A stretch of DNA of 64,000 nucleotides, from contig NZ_CP022278.1 of NCBI RefSeq assembly GCF_002216145.1, positions 1,488,001-1,552,000 of the forward strand, given 5' to 3'. Both the position numbers and the translations under genes were made by a program. Source of the stretch: Neisseria chenwenguii (GTDB lineage: Bacteria; Pseudomonadota; Gammaproteobacteria; Burkholderiales; Neisseriaceae). The notes beneath the pieces were generated by a model. The model made no database searches and had not been told where the DNA came from. It worked only from the letters and a program-made list of their open reading frames with translations. Positions 9,073 through 18,039 of this stretch are shown in pieces (the stretch's first letter is position 1; each line of letters starts with the position of its first letter).

Positions 9073-10236
9073 ATGATTAAAGTATCCAAAAAATTTCTCG
9101 AACGCCCGATTGTCCGCAGCGGGCAGAAAATCGATATGTCGCTGCTGTGGATGGTGGTGTTGATGACGGCGTTCAGCCTGCTGATGATTTATTCCGCATC
9201 GATTGCGTATGCGGCGTCGGAGGGCGGAGACCAGTATTCGTTTCTGACCAAACAGGCACTGTTTGTTTTGGGCAGCGTGGCGGTGTGCGGCGGTTTGTCG
9301 CTGATGAAGATGCACACTTGGAAAAAAATCATGCCGTGGTTTTTTGCGGCCTGCGGCGTGATGCTGCTGCTGGTTTTGGTGGTGGGGCGCGAGATTAACG
9401 GTGCGACGCGCTGGATTCACGTCGGTCCGGTCAACCTACAACCGACGGAAATGTTCAAGTTGGCGGTGGTGCTGTATTTGGCGAGTCTGTTTACCCGCAA
9501 GGCGGAAGTGTTGCAGTCGGTAACGAAGATTATCAAACCGGCCGTGCTGGTGGCGGCGGGCTTGATGCTGATTATGCTGCAACCCGATTTCGGCTCGTTT
9601 GTGGTTATCGTGGCGATTATGCTGGGCATGCTGTTTCTGGCGGGCTTTCCGTGGAAGTATTTTGTCACAATGGTGGCGGTGGTGCTGGCGGGTTTTGCGT
9701 CTCTGATTGTGGCTGCACCTTACCGCATGAAGCGTGTGGCGGCATTTTTGGATCCGTTTGCCGACCCGCTGGGCAAGGGCTACCAGCTGACCCATTCGTT
9801 GATGGCGATTGCGCGCGGCGAGTGGACGGGCGTTGGCTTGGGCGCGAGTTTGGAAAAACGCTTTTATCTGCCCGAGGCGCATACCGACTTTATTTTCGCC
9901 GTCATCGGTGAGGAGTTCGGCTTTCTCGGGATGTGCGTTTTAGTGTTCTGCTACGGCTGGCTGGTGTTGCGCGCGTTTTCCATCGGCCGCCAGGCACGGG
10001 ATTTGGATTTGATTTTCAGCGCGTATGTGGCCAACGGCATTGGCATCTGGCTCGGTATTCAGAGTTTTTTCAACATCGGCGTAAACATCGGCGTGCTGCC
10101 GACCAAAGGCCTGACGCTGCCGCTGATGTCTTACGGCGGTTCAGCGGTTTTGGTGATGCTGGTCTGCATGATGCTGCTGCTGCGGATTGATTATGAAAAC
10201 CGCCAGAAAATGCGCGGTTATCAGGTGGAGAATTAA
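9073..10236 (+). CDS. ftsW: SEDS-family peptidoglycan glycosyltransferase FtsW
   Basis: FtsW polymerises septal glycan strands with its cognate class B PBP. The 387-residue protein shows about ten membrane helices and SEDS features: GATRWIHVGPVNLQPTE, LQPDFGS, GLGASLEKRFYLPEAHTDFIFA and the C-terminal PTKGLTLPLMSYGGSA. It follows murD across a DUS-bearing gap of 62 bases and ends 3 bases before murG, so the two are probably translationally coupled. Confidence 0.96.
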   Translation: MIKVSKKFLERPIVRSGQKIDMSLLWMVVLMTAFSLLMIYSASIAYAASEGGDQYSFLTKQALFVLGSVAVCGGLSLMKMHTWKKIMPWFFAACGVMLLLVLVVGREINGATRWIHVGPVNLQPTEMFKLAVVLYLASLFTRKAEVLQSVTKIIKPAVLVAAGLMLIMLQPDFGSFVVIVAIMLGMLFLAGFPWKYFVTMVAVVLAGFASLIVAAPYRMKRVAAFLDPFADPLGKGYQLTHSLMAIARGEWTGVGLGASLEKRFYLPEAHTDFIFAVIGEEFGFLGMCVLVFCYGWLVLRAFSIGRQARDLDLIFSAYVANGIGIWLGIQSFFNIGVNIGVLPTKGLTLPLMSYGGSAVLVMLVCMMLLLRIDYENRQKMRGYQVEN

Positions 10237-10239
10237 AAC

Positions 10240-11307
10240 ATGGGCGGTAAAACCTTTATGCTGATGGCCGGCGGCACGGGCGGCCATATTTTCCCCGCGC
10301 TGGCGGTAGCCGATGCGCTGCGCGCGCGCGGGCATCATGTGATTTGGCTGGGCAGCGAGGGCGCGATGGAAACGCGTATCGTGCCGCAATACGACATTCT
10401 GCTGGAAACGCTGGCGATTAAAGGCGTGCGCGGCAACGGTCTGAAACGCAAGCTGATGCTGCCGTTTACGCTGTTCAAAACCGTGCGCGCGGCGCAGCAG
10501 ATTATCCAGAAACACCGCGTCGAATGTGTGATCGGTTTCGGCGGTTTCGTCACCTTTCCCGGCGGCGTGGCGGCGAAACTTTTGGGCGTCCCGATTGTGA
10601 TTCACGAGCAGAACGCCGTGGCGGGTTTGTCCAACCGCCAGCTTTCGCGCTGGGCGGCGCGCGTTTTGTATGCGTTTCCGAAAGCGTTTCCCGATTCAGA
10701 CGGCTTGGTCGGCAATCCCGTGCGTGCTGACATTGCCAACCTGCCCGCGCCTGCGGCGCGTTTTGCCGGACGTGAAGGCCGTCTGAAAATTTTGGTGATG
10801 GGCGGAAGTCTCGGTGCGGATGTGTTGAACAAAACCCTGCCGCAGGCGCTGGCGCTGCTGCCGGAAAACAGCCGCCCGCAGATGTACCACCAATCTGGGC
10901 GCAACAAGCTGGGCACGCTTCAGGCAGATTATGACGCGCTGGGCGTGGAAGCCGAATGCGTGGAATTTATCACCGATATGGTTTCCGCCTACCGCGATGC
11001 TGATTTGGTGATTTGCCGCGCGGGCGCGCTGACGATTGCTGAGTTGACCGCTGCGGGCGTAGGCGCGCTGCTGGTGCCGTATCCGCACGCGGTGGACGAC
11101 CACCAAACCGCCAACGCGCGCTTTATGGTGCAGGCCGAAGCAGGGCTGCTGCTGCCCCAGCCGCAACTGACCGCTGAAAAACTGGCCGAAGTCTTAAACG
11201 GCCTGACCCGCGAAAAATGCCTGCAATGGGCAGAAAACGCGCGCACGCTGGCTTTGCCCGACAGCGCGGATGATGTTGCGGAAATTGCCATCGGTGTTGT
11301 GAAGTAA
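10240..11307 (+). CDS. murG: UDP-N-acetylglucosamine--lipid I GlcNAc transferase MurG
   Basis: MurG converts lipid I to lipid II at the inner face of the membrane. The 355-residue GT-B protein has the N-terminal glycine loop GGTGGHIFPALAVA, IGFGGFVTFP, IHEQNAVAGLSNR, GGSLGA and the C-terminal UDP-GlcNAc site ICRAGALTIAEL with DDHQTANA. One in-frame DUS encodes EGRLKILV. An inverted DUS terminator lies directly downstream. Confidence 0.97.
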   Translation: MGGKTFMLMAGGTGGHIFPALAVADALRARGHHVIWLGSEGAMETRIVPQYDILLETLAIKGVRGNGLKRKLMLPFTLFKTVRAAQQIIQKHRVECVIGFGGFVTFPGGVAAKLLGVPIVIHEQNAVAGLSNRQLSRWAARVLYAFPKAFPDSDGLVGNPVRADIANLPAPAARFAGREGRLKILVMGGSLGADVLNKTLPQALALLPENSRPQMYHQSGRNKLGTLQADYDALGVEAECVEFITDMVSAYRDADLVICRAGALTIAELTAAGVGALLVPYPHAVDDHQTANARFMVQAEAGLLLPQPQLTAEKLAEVLNGLTREKCLQWAENARTLALPDSADDVAEIAIGVVK

Positions 11308-11618
11308 GTTGTATTCAAGGCCGTCTGAAAATCTTTTCTGCAAAGGGAAAAGGTTTTCAGACGGCCTTTGTTGTTTTACCGTCAAAAAAGTATTTTTAGA
11401 CAAACGGCATTTTATTTTAATAATTCCCGGTTTCTCGGCGGAACATTGTCTGCTGAGGAAAAAACCAAAACAGCATGGCGCAAGTGGATAGGGCGGTTTT
11501 CAGACGGCCTTGCAAGGTGATTCTTTATATTTCCTTTACAATAAAAACAATGGCGCAGAATGCCGCCGCCCTTTAAAATAACGGCTTTACACTAAATTTT
11601 CTTACGGAATACGGAGTC
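11308..11618. other. murG-murC intergenic region
   Basis: About 310 bases hold the DUS terminator, another DUS at about 11500 and an AT-rich stretch (11525-11600) with TTTACAATAAAAAC that could carry a murC promoter. No gene is seen. Confidence 0.45.
11317..11369 (+). terminator. Inverted DUS terminator after murG
   Basis: AAGGCCGTCTGAAAA and its exact reverse complement form a strong hairpin ending in CCTTTG, ten bases after the murG stop. It probably separates murG from murC transcription, at least partly. Confidence 0.6.
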
Positions 11619-13025
11619 ATGATGAAAAACCGCGTGAGCAATATCCATTTTGTCGGCATCGGCGGCGTCGGAATGAGCGGCATTGCCGAAGTTTTGCACA
11701 ATCTCGGTTTTAAAGTTTCAGGCTCCGATCAGGCGAAAAACGCCGTTACCGAACATTTGGGCAGCCTGGGGATTCAGGTTTATCCCGGCCACACCGCCGA
11801 ACACGTCAACGGCGCCGATGTAGTCGTTACTTCGACCGCCGTCAGCCGTGAAAACCCTGAAGTGGTTGCCGCGCTCGCGCAGCAGATTCCCGTGATTCCG
11901 CGCGCGCTGATGTTGGCCGAACTGATGCGCTTCCGCGACGGCATCGCCATCGCGGGTACACACGGTAAAACTACGACCACCAGCCTGACCGCCTCGATTT
12001 TGGGCGCAGCCGGTTTGGATCCGACCTTCGTTATCGGCGGTAAATTGAACGCCGCCGGCAGCAATGCGCGCTTGGGGAAAGGCGAATACATCGTGGCGGA
12101 AGCCGACGAATCCGACGCGTCGTTCCTGCATCTGACGCCGATTATGTCGGTTGTGACCAATATCGACGAAGACCACATGGATACCTACGGCCACAGCGTC
12201 GAGAAGCTGCATCAGGCTTTCGTTGATTTTATCCACCGCATGCCGTTTTACGGCAAAGCGTTTTTGTGTATCGACAGCGAACACGTCCGCGCCATTCTGC
12301 CGAAAGTGAGCAAACCCTACGCCACTTACGGCTTGGACGGGAGCGCCGATATTTACGCCACCGATGTGGAAAACATCGGCGCGCAGATGAAGTTTACCGT
12401 TCACGTCAAAAGCAAGGGCGAGGCACGCGAGCCGTTTGACGTCGTGCTGAATATGCCCGGCCGCCATAATGTATTGAATGCGCTGGCTGCCATCGGCGTG
12501 GCTTTGGAAGTGGGTGCGTCGGTCGAGGCGGTTCAAAAAGGGCTGCTGGAATTTGAAGGCGTCGGCCGCCGTTTTCAAAAATACGGCGACATCAAACTGC
12601 CCAACGGCGGAACGGCGCTGCTGGTCGATGACTACGGCCACCATCCCGTCGAAATGGCCGCCACCCTTTCCGCCGCGCGCGGTGCGTATCCCGACAAACG
12701 CTTGGTATTGGCGTTCCAGCCGCACCGCTACACCCGCACACGCGATTTGTTTGAAGATTTCACCAAAGTGCTGAACACCGTTGACGCGTTGGTTTTGACC
12801 GAAGTTTATGCCGCAGGCGAAGAGCCGATTGCCGCCGCGGATGCCCGCGCTTTGGCGCGCGCCATCCGCGTGTTGGGTAAATTAGAGCCGATTTACTGCG
12901 AAAACGTGGCCGAGCTGCCGCAAATGCTGTTGAATGTTTTGCAGGACGGCGACGTCGTTTTGAATATGGGCGCGGGCAGCATCAACCGTGTTCCCGCCAC
13001 TTTAGTCGAATTATCCAAACAATAA
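11619..13025 (+). CDS. murC: UDP-N-acetylmuramate--L-alanine ligase MurC
   Basis: MurC adds L-Ala to UDP-MurNAc, the first amino acid of the stem peptide. The 468 residues match the neisserial protein. [12 protein letters not shown] is the nucleotide-sugar loop at the N-terminus. [11 protein letters not shown] at about 112 is the P-loop. [20 protein letters not shown] and VDDYGHHP complete the ligase signature. The next gene, ddl, starts 57 bases on across two DUS copies. Confidence 0.97.
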   Translation: MMKNRVSNIHFVGIGGVGMSGIAEVLHNLGFKVSGSDQAKNAVTEHLGSLGIQVYPGHTAEHVNGADVVVTSTAVSRENPEVVAALAQQIPVIPRALMLAELMRFRDGIAIAGTHGKTTTTSLTASILGAAGLDPTFVIGGKLNAAGSNARLGKGEYIVAEADESDASFLHLTPIMSVVTNIDEDHMDTYGHSVEKLHQAFVDFIHRMPFYGKAFLCIDSEHVRAILPKVSKPYATYGLDGSADIYATDVENIGAQMKFTVHVKSKGEAREPFDVVLNMPGRHNVLNALAAIGVALEVGASVEAVQKGLLEFEGVGRRFQKYGDIKLPNGGTALLVDDYGHHPVEMAATLSAARGAYPDKRLVLAFQPHRYTRTRDLFEDFTKVLNTVDALVLTEVYAAGEEPIAAADARALARAIRVLGKLEPIYCENVAELPQMLLNVLQDGDVVLNMGAGSINRVPATLVELSKQ

Positions 13026-13082
13026 CAGGGAAAGGCCGTCTGAAAAGTATGGCCGTCTGAAAACAGGGAAAGAAACCGAATC

Positions 13083-13994
13083 ATGCAGAATTTTGGTAAA
13101 GTCGCCGTATTGATGGGCGGATTTTCCAGCGAACGCGAAATTTCGTTGGACAGCGGCGCGGCAATCGTAGAAGCCTTGCGCAGCAAAGGCGTCGATGCCC
13201 ATCCGTTTGACCCGAAAGAAACGCCGCTGGGCGAATTGAAAACACAGGGTTTTCAGACGGCCTTCAATATCTTGCACGGCACCTACGGCGAAGACGGCGC
13301 GGTGCAAGGCGCGTTGGAACTGCTGGGTATTCCCTACACCGGCAGCGGTGTGGCGGCTTCCGCTATCGGTATGGACAAATACCGCTGCAAACTGATTTGG
13401 CAGGCTTTGGGTCTGCCCGTACCCGAATTTGCTGTGTTGCGCGAAGACAGCGATTTTGAGGCGGTCGAGCAGTCATTGGGTTTGCCGATGTTCGTCAAAC
13501 CCGCCGCAGAAGGCAGCAGCGTCGGCGTGGTCAAAGTTAAAGAATCAGGCCGTCTGAAAGCGGTTTACGAAGAGTTGAAACACCTTCAGGGCGAAATCAT
13601 TGCCGAACGCTTTATCGGCGGCGGCGAATATTCCTGCCCCGTGTTGGGCGGCAAAGGGCTGCCGAGCATCCGCATCATTCCAGCCACCGAGTTTTACGAT
13701 TACGAGGCGAAATACAACCGTGACGATACGGTTTACCAATGTCCGTCGGATTTGAACGATAATGACGAAGCGCTGATACGCGAACTGGCTGTCCGCGCGG
13801 CGGATGCCGTCGGCGCGCAGGGCTGTTCGCGCGTGGATTTTTTGAAAGACGAAGCCGGCAAACTCTATATTTTGGAAATCAATACCCTGCCGGGAATGAC
13901 GGGTCACAGCCTGGTACCGAAATCTGCGGCGCAGACGGGTGTGGGTTTTGCCGATTTGTGCGTTGAAATTTTGAAAACTGCTCATGTGGGATGA
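13083..13994 (+). CDS. ddl: D-alanine--D-alanine ligase
   Basis: Ddl makes the D-Ala-D-Ala dipeptide used by MurF. It has 303 residues with an ATP-grasp fold: GGFSSEREISLDSG at the start, LHGTYGEDGAVQG, KPAAEGSSVGVVKV, EYSCPVLG and EINTLPGMTGHSLVP near the end. In-frame DUS copies encode GFQTAFN and SGRLKAV. Its last 11 bases overlap ftsQ, which suggests coupling. Confidence 0.96.
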   Translation: MQNFGKVAVLMGGFSSEREISLDSGAAIVEALRSKGVDAHPFDPKETPLGELKTQGFQTAFNILHGTYGEDGAVQGALELLGIPYTGSGVAASAIGMDKYRCKLIWQALGLPVPEFAVLREDSDFEAVEQSLGLPMFVKPAAEGSSVGVVKVKESGRLKAVYEELKHLQGEIIAERFIGGGEYSCPVLGGKGLPSIRIIPATEFYDYEAKYNRDDTVYQCPSDLNDNDEALIRELAVRAADAVGAQGCSRVDFLKDEAGKLYILEINTLPGMTGHSLVPKSAAQTGVGFADLCVEILKTAHVG

Positions 13995-14718
13995 TGCCGG
14001 CGCCTTAGGGCGATTAACCAGATGGATGCTGCTCGCGGTCGTGGTCATGCTGACCGGTGCGGGTTTGGCGTGGCTGTATCATTCGGATTTCTTTCCGGTG
14101 AAAAAGGTGGCGATTGAAGGCCGTCTGAAACACGCCGATTCAAAAGCCCTGCAAACCATTGCCCGGCAATATATGCGCGGCAATATTTTCCGTGCCGATG
14201 TCAACGGCGCGCAGGCGGCGTTTCAAAAGCTGCCGTGGATTGATTCCGCGCTGGTGCGCCGTCGACTGCCGGATACGGTCGAAATCGTGCTGACCGAACG
14301 CGTGCCGCTGGCGCGCTGGAAAGATTCGGGGCTGGTCGATACCGAAGGCAATGTGTTTCAGGCGGATGTGAAAGACAAGCTGCCGGTATTCGACGGCCGC
14401 CCGGGTACGGGCAAAGACATGGTTCAGCATTATCACGACTTCGGCAAAATCCTGAGCGTGCGCGGCCTGAAAATCCGGGAATTGGTTTATACGCCGCGTT
14501 CGGCGTGGGCGGTGGTGCTGGATAACGGCATTACCGTGCGGCTCGGCCGCGAAAACGAAATCAAGCGCCTGCAACAGTTTGCCGACATCTGGCCGATCCT
14601 GCTGCGCGAACATCAAAGCCGCCTGAGCTATGTGGATATGCGTTATAAAGACGGATTCGCAGTGCGGTACAGCAAACCTTTGGACGAGCCGTCTGAAAAC
14701 GGTTCAGGGAAAATATAG
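13984..14718 (+). CDS. ftsQ: Cell division protein FtsQ
   Basis: FtsQ is a bitopic divisome scaffold. The 244-residue product has a short cytoplasmic tail, one membrane helix (about residues 15-33), a POTRA domain beginning FFPVKKVAIEGRL and the FtsQ beta domain. ATG 13984 overlaps the end of ddl. The C-terminal codons are built from repeats: a DUS encodes PSENG, and the TAG stop at 14716-14718 lies inside the left end (TATAGTG) of a Correia-like element. The last few residues therefore depend on the insertion. Confidence 0.93.
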   Translation: MWDDAGALGRLTRWMLLAVVVMLTGAGLAWLYHSDFFPVKKVAIEGRLKHADSKALQTIARQYMRGNIFRADVNGAQAAFQKLPWIDSALVRRRLPDTVEIVLTERVPLARWKDSGLVDTEGNVFQADVKDKLPVFDGRPGTGKDMVQHYHDFGKILSVRGLKIRELVYTPRSAWAVVLDNGITVRLGRENEIKRLQQFADIWPILLREHQSRLSYVDMRYKDGFAVRYSKPLDEPSENGSGKI

Positions 14719-14820
14719 TGAAGTAAAATAAGAAAGATACAAGGCGGCAAGCCGAAGACAGTACAGGTAGTACGACAAGGCGCAGCCAACGCTGTAGGTT
14801 TCTTATTTTAATTCACTATA
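14714..14820. repeat. Correia-like element, short form (about 107 bp)
   Basis: It begins TATAGTGAAGTAAAATAAG and ends with the inverted TTATTTTAATTCACTATA. Inside are GGCGGCAAGCCGAAGACAGTAC and a remnant of the core. The length matches the classical internally deleted Correia repeat enclosed element. It lies exactly between ftsQ and ftsA and supplies the ftsQ stop codon. Such elements can carry promoters, IHF sites and RNase III sites, so it may set ftsA expression. Confidence 0.85.
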
Positions 14821-14852
14821 CAACCAGCGATTTAAATAAAGAATGGTCATTT

Positions 14853-16094
14853 ATGGAACATGGTAAATACATCAGCGCGTTAGACATCGGTACGTCAAAA
14901 GTTATCGCGCTCATCGGAGAAGTGCAGGAAGACAACGAAATCCACATCGTCGGCTTGGGACAGGCGCCGTCGCGCGGTCTGAAAGCGGGTATGGTCACGA
15001 ATATCGATGCTACCGCACAGGCCATTAAACAGGCGGTCAACGAAGCCGAACTGATGGCGGATACCAAAATTTCCCACGTTACCACCGGTATCGCGGGCAA
15101 CCATATCCGCAGCCTCAATTCTCAAGGCGTGGTCAAAATCAAAGACGGCGAAGTCAGTCAGGCGGATATCGACCGCGCGATTGAAACTGCCAAAGCGGTC
15201 AACATTCCACCCGATCACAATATCCTGCATACCGTGGTTCAGGAATACATCATCGACAACCAACCAGGCGTGAAAGAGCCTATCGGCATGAGCGGCGTGC
15301 GCCTGGATACGCGCGTACATATCATCACCGGCGCCAATACCGCGCTGCAAAATATCCAAAAATGTATCCACCGCTGCGGTTTGCAGATGGATCAAATCAT
15401 GCTTCAGCCTTTGGCCAGCGGTCAGGCGGTACTGACTGAAGACGAAAAAGATTTGGGCGTGTGCGTCATCGACATCGGCGGCGGCACTACCGACATTGCC
15501 GTTTACACCAACGGCGCCATCCGCCACACCGCCGTGATTCCCGTGGCCGGTGACCTGATTACCAAAGACTTGGCACAAGCCCTGCGCACACCGCACAGTG
15601 CCGCCGAATACATCAAAATCCATTACGGCGTTGCTATTCCGACGATGGAAGGTTTGGACGAAATGGTCGAAGTTCCCAGCGTCGGCGACCGCCAGCCGCG
15701 CCAAATTTCGCGCCGCGTATTGGCCAGCGTCATCGGCCCGCGCGTAGAGGAAATCTTGGAATTGACCTTAAACGAATTGCGCCGTTCCGGCTTCCCCGAA
15801 GAAGTGCTGACGTCCGGCATCGTTCTGACCGGCGGCGCATCCATGTTGACCGGCATCGTCGAACTGGCCGAAGACGTATTCAATCTGCCTGCACGCATCG
15901 GCGTTCCGCAGGAAATGGGCGGCGTATCCGAACGCATCCGTAACCCGCGCTACGCTACTGCCATTGGCCTGCTTCAAGCTGCGCGCGGCGAAGAAGACGG
16001 CCAACCGGTCAGCGGCGCGGTTCACGTTTCCGATACAGGCGAGAAAGTCAGCTTGTGGGCAAAATTCCAAAAATGGCTGAAGGATAATTTCTAA
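14853..16094 (+). CDS. ftsA: Cell division protein FtsA
   Basis: FtsA is an actin-like ATPase that tethers FtsZ to the membrane. The 413 residues contain ALDIGTSKVIALIGE (phosphate 1), the 1C domain, CVIDIGGGTTDIAVY (phosphate 2) and TGGASMLTGI (adenosine site). The C-terminal amphipathic helix is WAKFQKWLKDNF. It begins 32 bases after the Correia-like element, which now forms most of its leader. Confidence 0.97.
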   Translation: MEHGKYISALDIGTSKVIALIGEVQEDNEIHIVGLGQAPSRGLKAGMVTNIDATAQAIKQAVNEAELMADTKISHVTTGIAGNHIRSLNSQGVVKIKDGEVSQADIDRAIETAKAVNIPPDHNILHTVVQEYIIDNQPGVKEPIGMSGVRLDTRVHIITGANTALQNIQKCIHRCGLQMDQIMLQPLASGQAVLTEDEKDLGVCVIDIGGGTTDIAVYTNGAIRHTAVIPVAGDLITKDLAQALRTPHSAAEYIKIHYGVAIPTMEGLDEMVEVPSVGDRQPRQISRRVLASVIGPRVEEILELTLNELRRSGFPEEVLTSGIVLTGGASMLTGIVELAEDVFNLPARIGVPQEMGGVSERIRNPRYATAIGLLQAARGEEDGQPVSGAVHVSDTGEKVSLWAKFQKWLKDNF

Positions 16095-16176
16095 GTAAAG
16101 ACCGGGAAATGTGCGGTATGATTTTCGTGTATGCAGAAATGATAAATTGCGTATAATGAAAACATTCCGACGGTTT

Positions 16177-16260
16177 AAAAAGCTCTGAATCGGCTTATGG
16201 GTATTTTTCGAGACATCATGTCATCCGGAAATACGGGCTTGGCGGATTCGGAGCTTTTTT
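16177..16260 (+). terminator. Composite hairpin with T-run after ftsA
   Basis: The outer stem pairs AAAAAGCTC.GAATC with GATTC.GAGCTTTTTT. An inner stem pairs GTATTT with AAATAC. The terminal T-tract suggests intrinsic termination or attenuation between ftsA and ftsZ, with a new promoter downstream. Confidence 0.5.
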
Positions 16261-16339
16261 GCAAATGTAAAAACTGTATTTTTTTTGTTAATAAATGCAG
16301 CAACGGCGTGTTGCAGCCGTCTTCTTTGCAAGAAGTGTT

Positions 16340-16368
16340 TTGCCAGCAGTCTGATACTTCTTTATAAT
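16340..16368 (+). promoter_or_regulatory. Candidate sigma-70 promoter of ftsZ
   Basis: TTGCCA at 16340-16345 and TATAAT at 16363-16368 are separated by 17 bases, close to consensus, 58 bases before the ftsZ ATG. It would let ftsZ be expressed separately from the upstream dcw genes. Confidence 0.65.
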
Positions 16369-16426
16369 GCGCAGTAATTTATTTTGTTTTTTAGACCGGC
16401 TCAAAAGGGCGCGGGGGAGTATTTGA

Positions 16427-17629
16427 ATGGAATTTGTTTACGATGTAGCCGAGTCAGCCGCAAGCCCTGCGGTCATTAAAGTAATCGGTTTGGGCGGCGG
16501 CGGTTGCAACGCAATTAACAACATGATTGAAAACACCATTCAGGGTGTCGAATTCATCAGTGCCAATACCGATGCGCAGGCATTGGGCAAAAGCAATGCA
16601 ACCAAACGTATCCAACTGGGCACTAATCTGACCCGCGGTTTGGGCGCGGGCGCGAATCCTGAAATCGGCCGTGCCGCCGCGCATGAAGACCGCGAAGCCA
16701 TTGAGGATGCCATCCGCGGCGCGAATATGCTGTTCATTACCACCGGCATGGGCGGCGGTACGGGTACCGGTGCGGCGCCTGTTGTTGCTGAAGTAGCCAA
16801 AGAAATGGGCATCTTAACCGTAGCCGTCGTTACCCGTCCGTTTGGTTACGAAGGCAAACGCGTCCACATTGCCCAAGAAGGCTTGGAGCAGTTGAAAGGT
16901 CAAGTGGATTCACTGATTGTGATTCCGAATGACAAACTCTTCATCAATGAAGACGTTACCATGCGCGAAGCTTTCCGCATGGCAGACAACGTATTGCGCG
17001 ATGCGGTAGCCGGTATTTCCGAAGTCGTTACCCGCCCGGGTTTCATCAACTTGGACTTTGCCGACGTGAAAAACGTGATGAGCATCAAAGGCATGGCCAT
17101 GATGGGTTCCGGTTATGCGCAAGGTATCGACCGAGCCCGCTTGGCAACCGAGCAGGCGATTTCCAGCCCGCTGCTGGACGATGTGACTCTGGATGGCGCG
17201 CGCGGCGTATTGGTCAACATCACAACCGCTCCTGACTGCTTGAAAATGTCGGAATACCGCGAAATCATGAAAGTTGTTAATGAAAACGCTCATCCCGATG
17301 CGGAATGCAAATACGGTACGGCTGAAGATGACAGTATGACCGAAGACGCCATCCGCGTAACCATCATTGCTACCGGTTTGAAAGAAAATGGCAGTGCCCT
17401 GCAAATGCGTGCCGCTGCGCGTGCGCAGCAAATGGCGAGCGGTCGTGATGATGCGGGTTACAGCGCGCAGCAGCAACATCAAAGCAGCAGCGTTGACGGC
17501 TTGGTACGTTCCGGCCGCGGCACACGCAGCATGAATCTGACTGCATCCGATTTCAGCAACCAGTCTGTTTTGGATGATTTCGAGATTCCGGCTATTCTTC
17601 GCCGCCAGCATTCTGCCGATAAGAAATAA
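16427..17629 (+). CDS. ftsZ: Cell division protein FtsZ
   Basis: FtsZ is the tubulin-like GTPase that forms the division ring. The 400-residue protein has [21 protein letters not shown], the tubulin signature [15 protein letters not shown] (about 109-123), NLDFADVK and a T7 loop region. The disordered linker contains a QQQHQSSS tract. The conserved C-terminal peptide is [13 protein letters not shown], which binds FtsA and ZipA. GGGGGAG acts as ribosome binding site. It ends the dcw cluster and is followed by a compact DUS terminator. Confidence 0.97.
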   Translation: MEFVYDVAESAASPAVIKVIGLGGGGCNAINNMIENTIQGVEFISANTDAQALGKSNATKRIQLGTNLTRGLGAGANPEIGRAAAHEDREAIEDAIRGANMLFITTGMGGGTGTGAAPVVAEVAKEMGILTVAVVTRPFGYEGKRVHIAQEGLEQLKGQVDSLIVIPNDKLFINEDVTMREAFRMADNVLRDAVAGISEVVTRPGFINLDFADVKNVMSIKGMAMMGSGYAQGIDRARLATEQAISSPLLDDVTLDGARGVLVNITTAPDCLKMSEYREIMKVVNENAHPDAECKYGTAEDDSMTEDAIRVTIIATGLKENGSALQMRAAARAQQMASGRDDAGYSAQQQHQSSSVDGLVRSGRGTRSMNLTASDFSNQSVLDDFEIPAILRRQHSADKK

Positions 17630-18039
17630 GTTGTAGAAATACGCAGGCCGTCTGAAAAGTTTTCAGACGGCCTGATTGTTTTGAAACGAGGGCGACGGAT
17701 AAAAAAAGCAGGAATACAATTAAAAAAGTGCGGGGAATGCAATAAGAAAGCAAAGGGAGGACAGAAAAGATGAAACCAGTCTTCCGAAATGTTTCAGACG
17801 GCATCCGGCAATGAAACCGTATTCAAACAGGTGTGAACAACTGATCTCCTCTGAACCGGTGCAATAAAAATAAGTTTGAAATTTTATTCCAAAAATAAAA
17901 AAATATAAAAATTTTAAATCCATAAAAACCGTATAAAGAAGTTTATTGAAATGAAATTGCAAAAATCTTTCAGAAAAACTTGTTAATGTTTTGCAAAGCC
18001 GTTACCCTGTGTCCATCTGTTTTGAGAAAGCAAAAAAAA
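17630..18039. other. ftsZ-aroG intergenic region
   Basis: About 410 bases hold the ftsZ terminator, one DUS at about 17793 and an AT-rich stretch (17865-17985) that probably contains the aroG promoter. Nine A residues (18032-18040) lie between the weak ribosome binding site GAGAAAG and the aroG start. No gene is seen. Confidence 0.45.
17644..17674 (+). terminator. Inverted DUS terminator after ftsZ
   Basis: CAGGCCGTCTGAAAA is followed almost directly by its reverse complement and then by ATTGTTTT. This compact hairpin closes the dcw transcription unit. Confidence 0.75.

Larger units (their letters stand above)
16095..16426. other. ftsA-ftsZ intergenic regulatory region
   Basis: The 330 bases have no DUS. 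An interrupted inverted repeat runs from AAAAAGCTCTGAATC (about 16177) to GATTCGGAGCTTTTTT (about 16245-16260), with an inner GTATTT/AAATAC stem. This would fold as a branched hairpin ending in a T-run. Two TATAAT boxes occur, at 16152 and 16363, and the second has a good -35. Confidence 0.6.
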
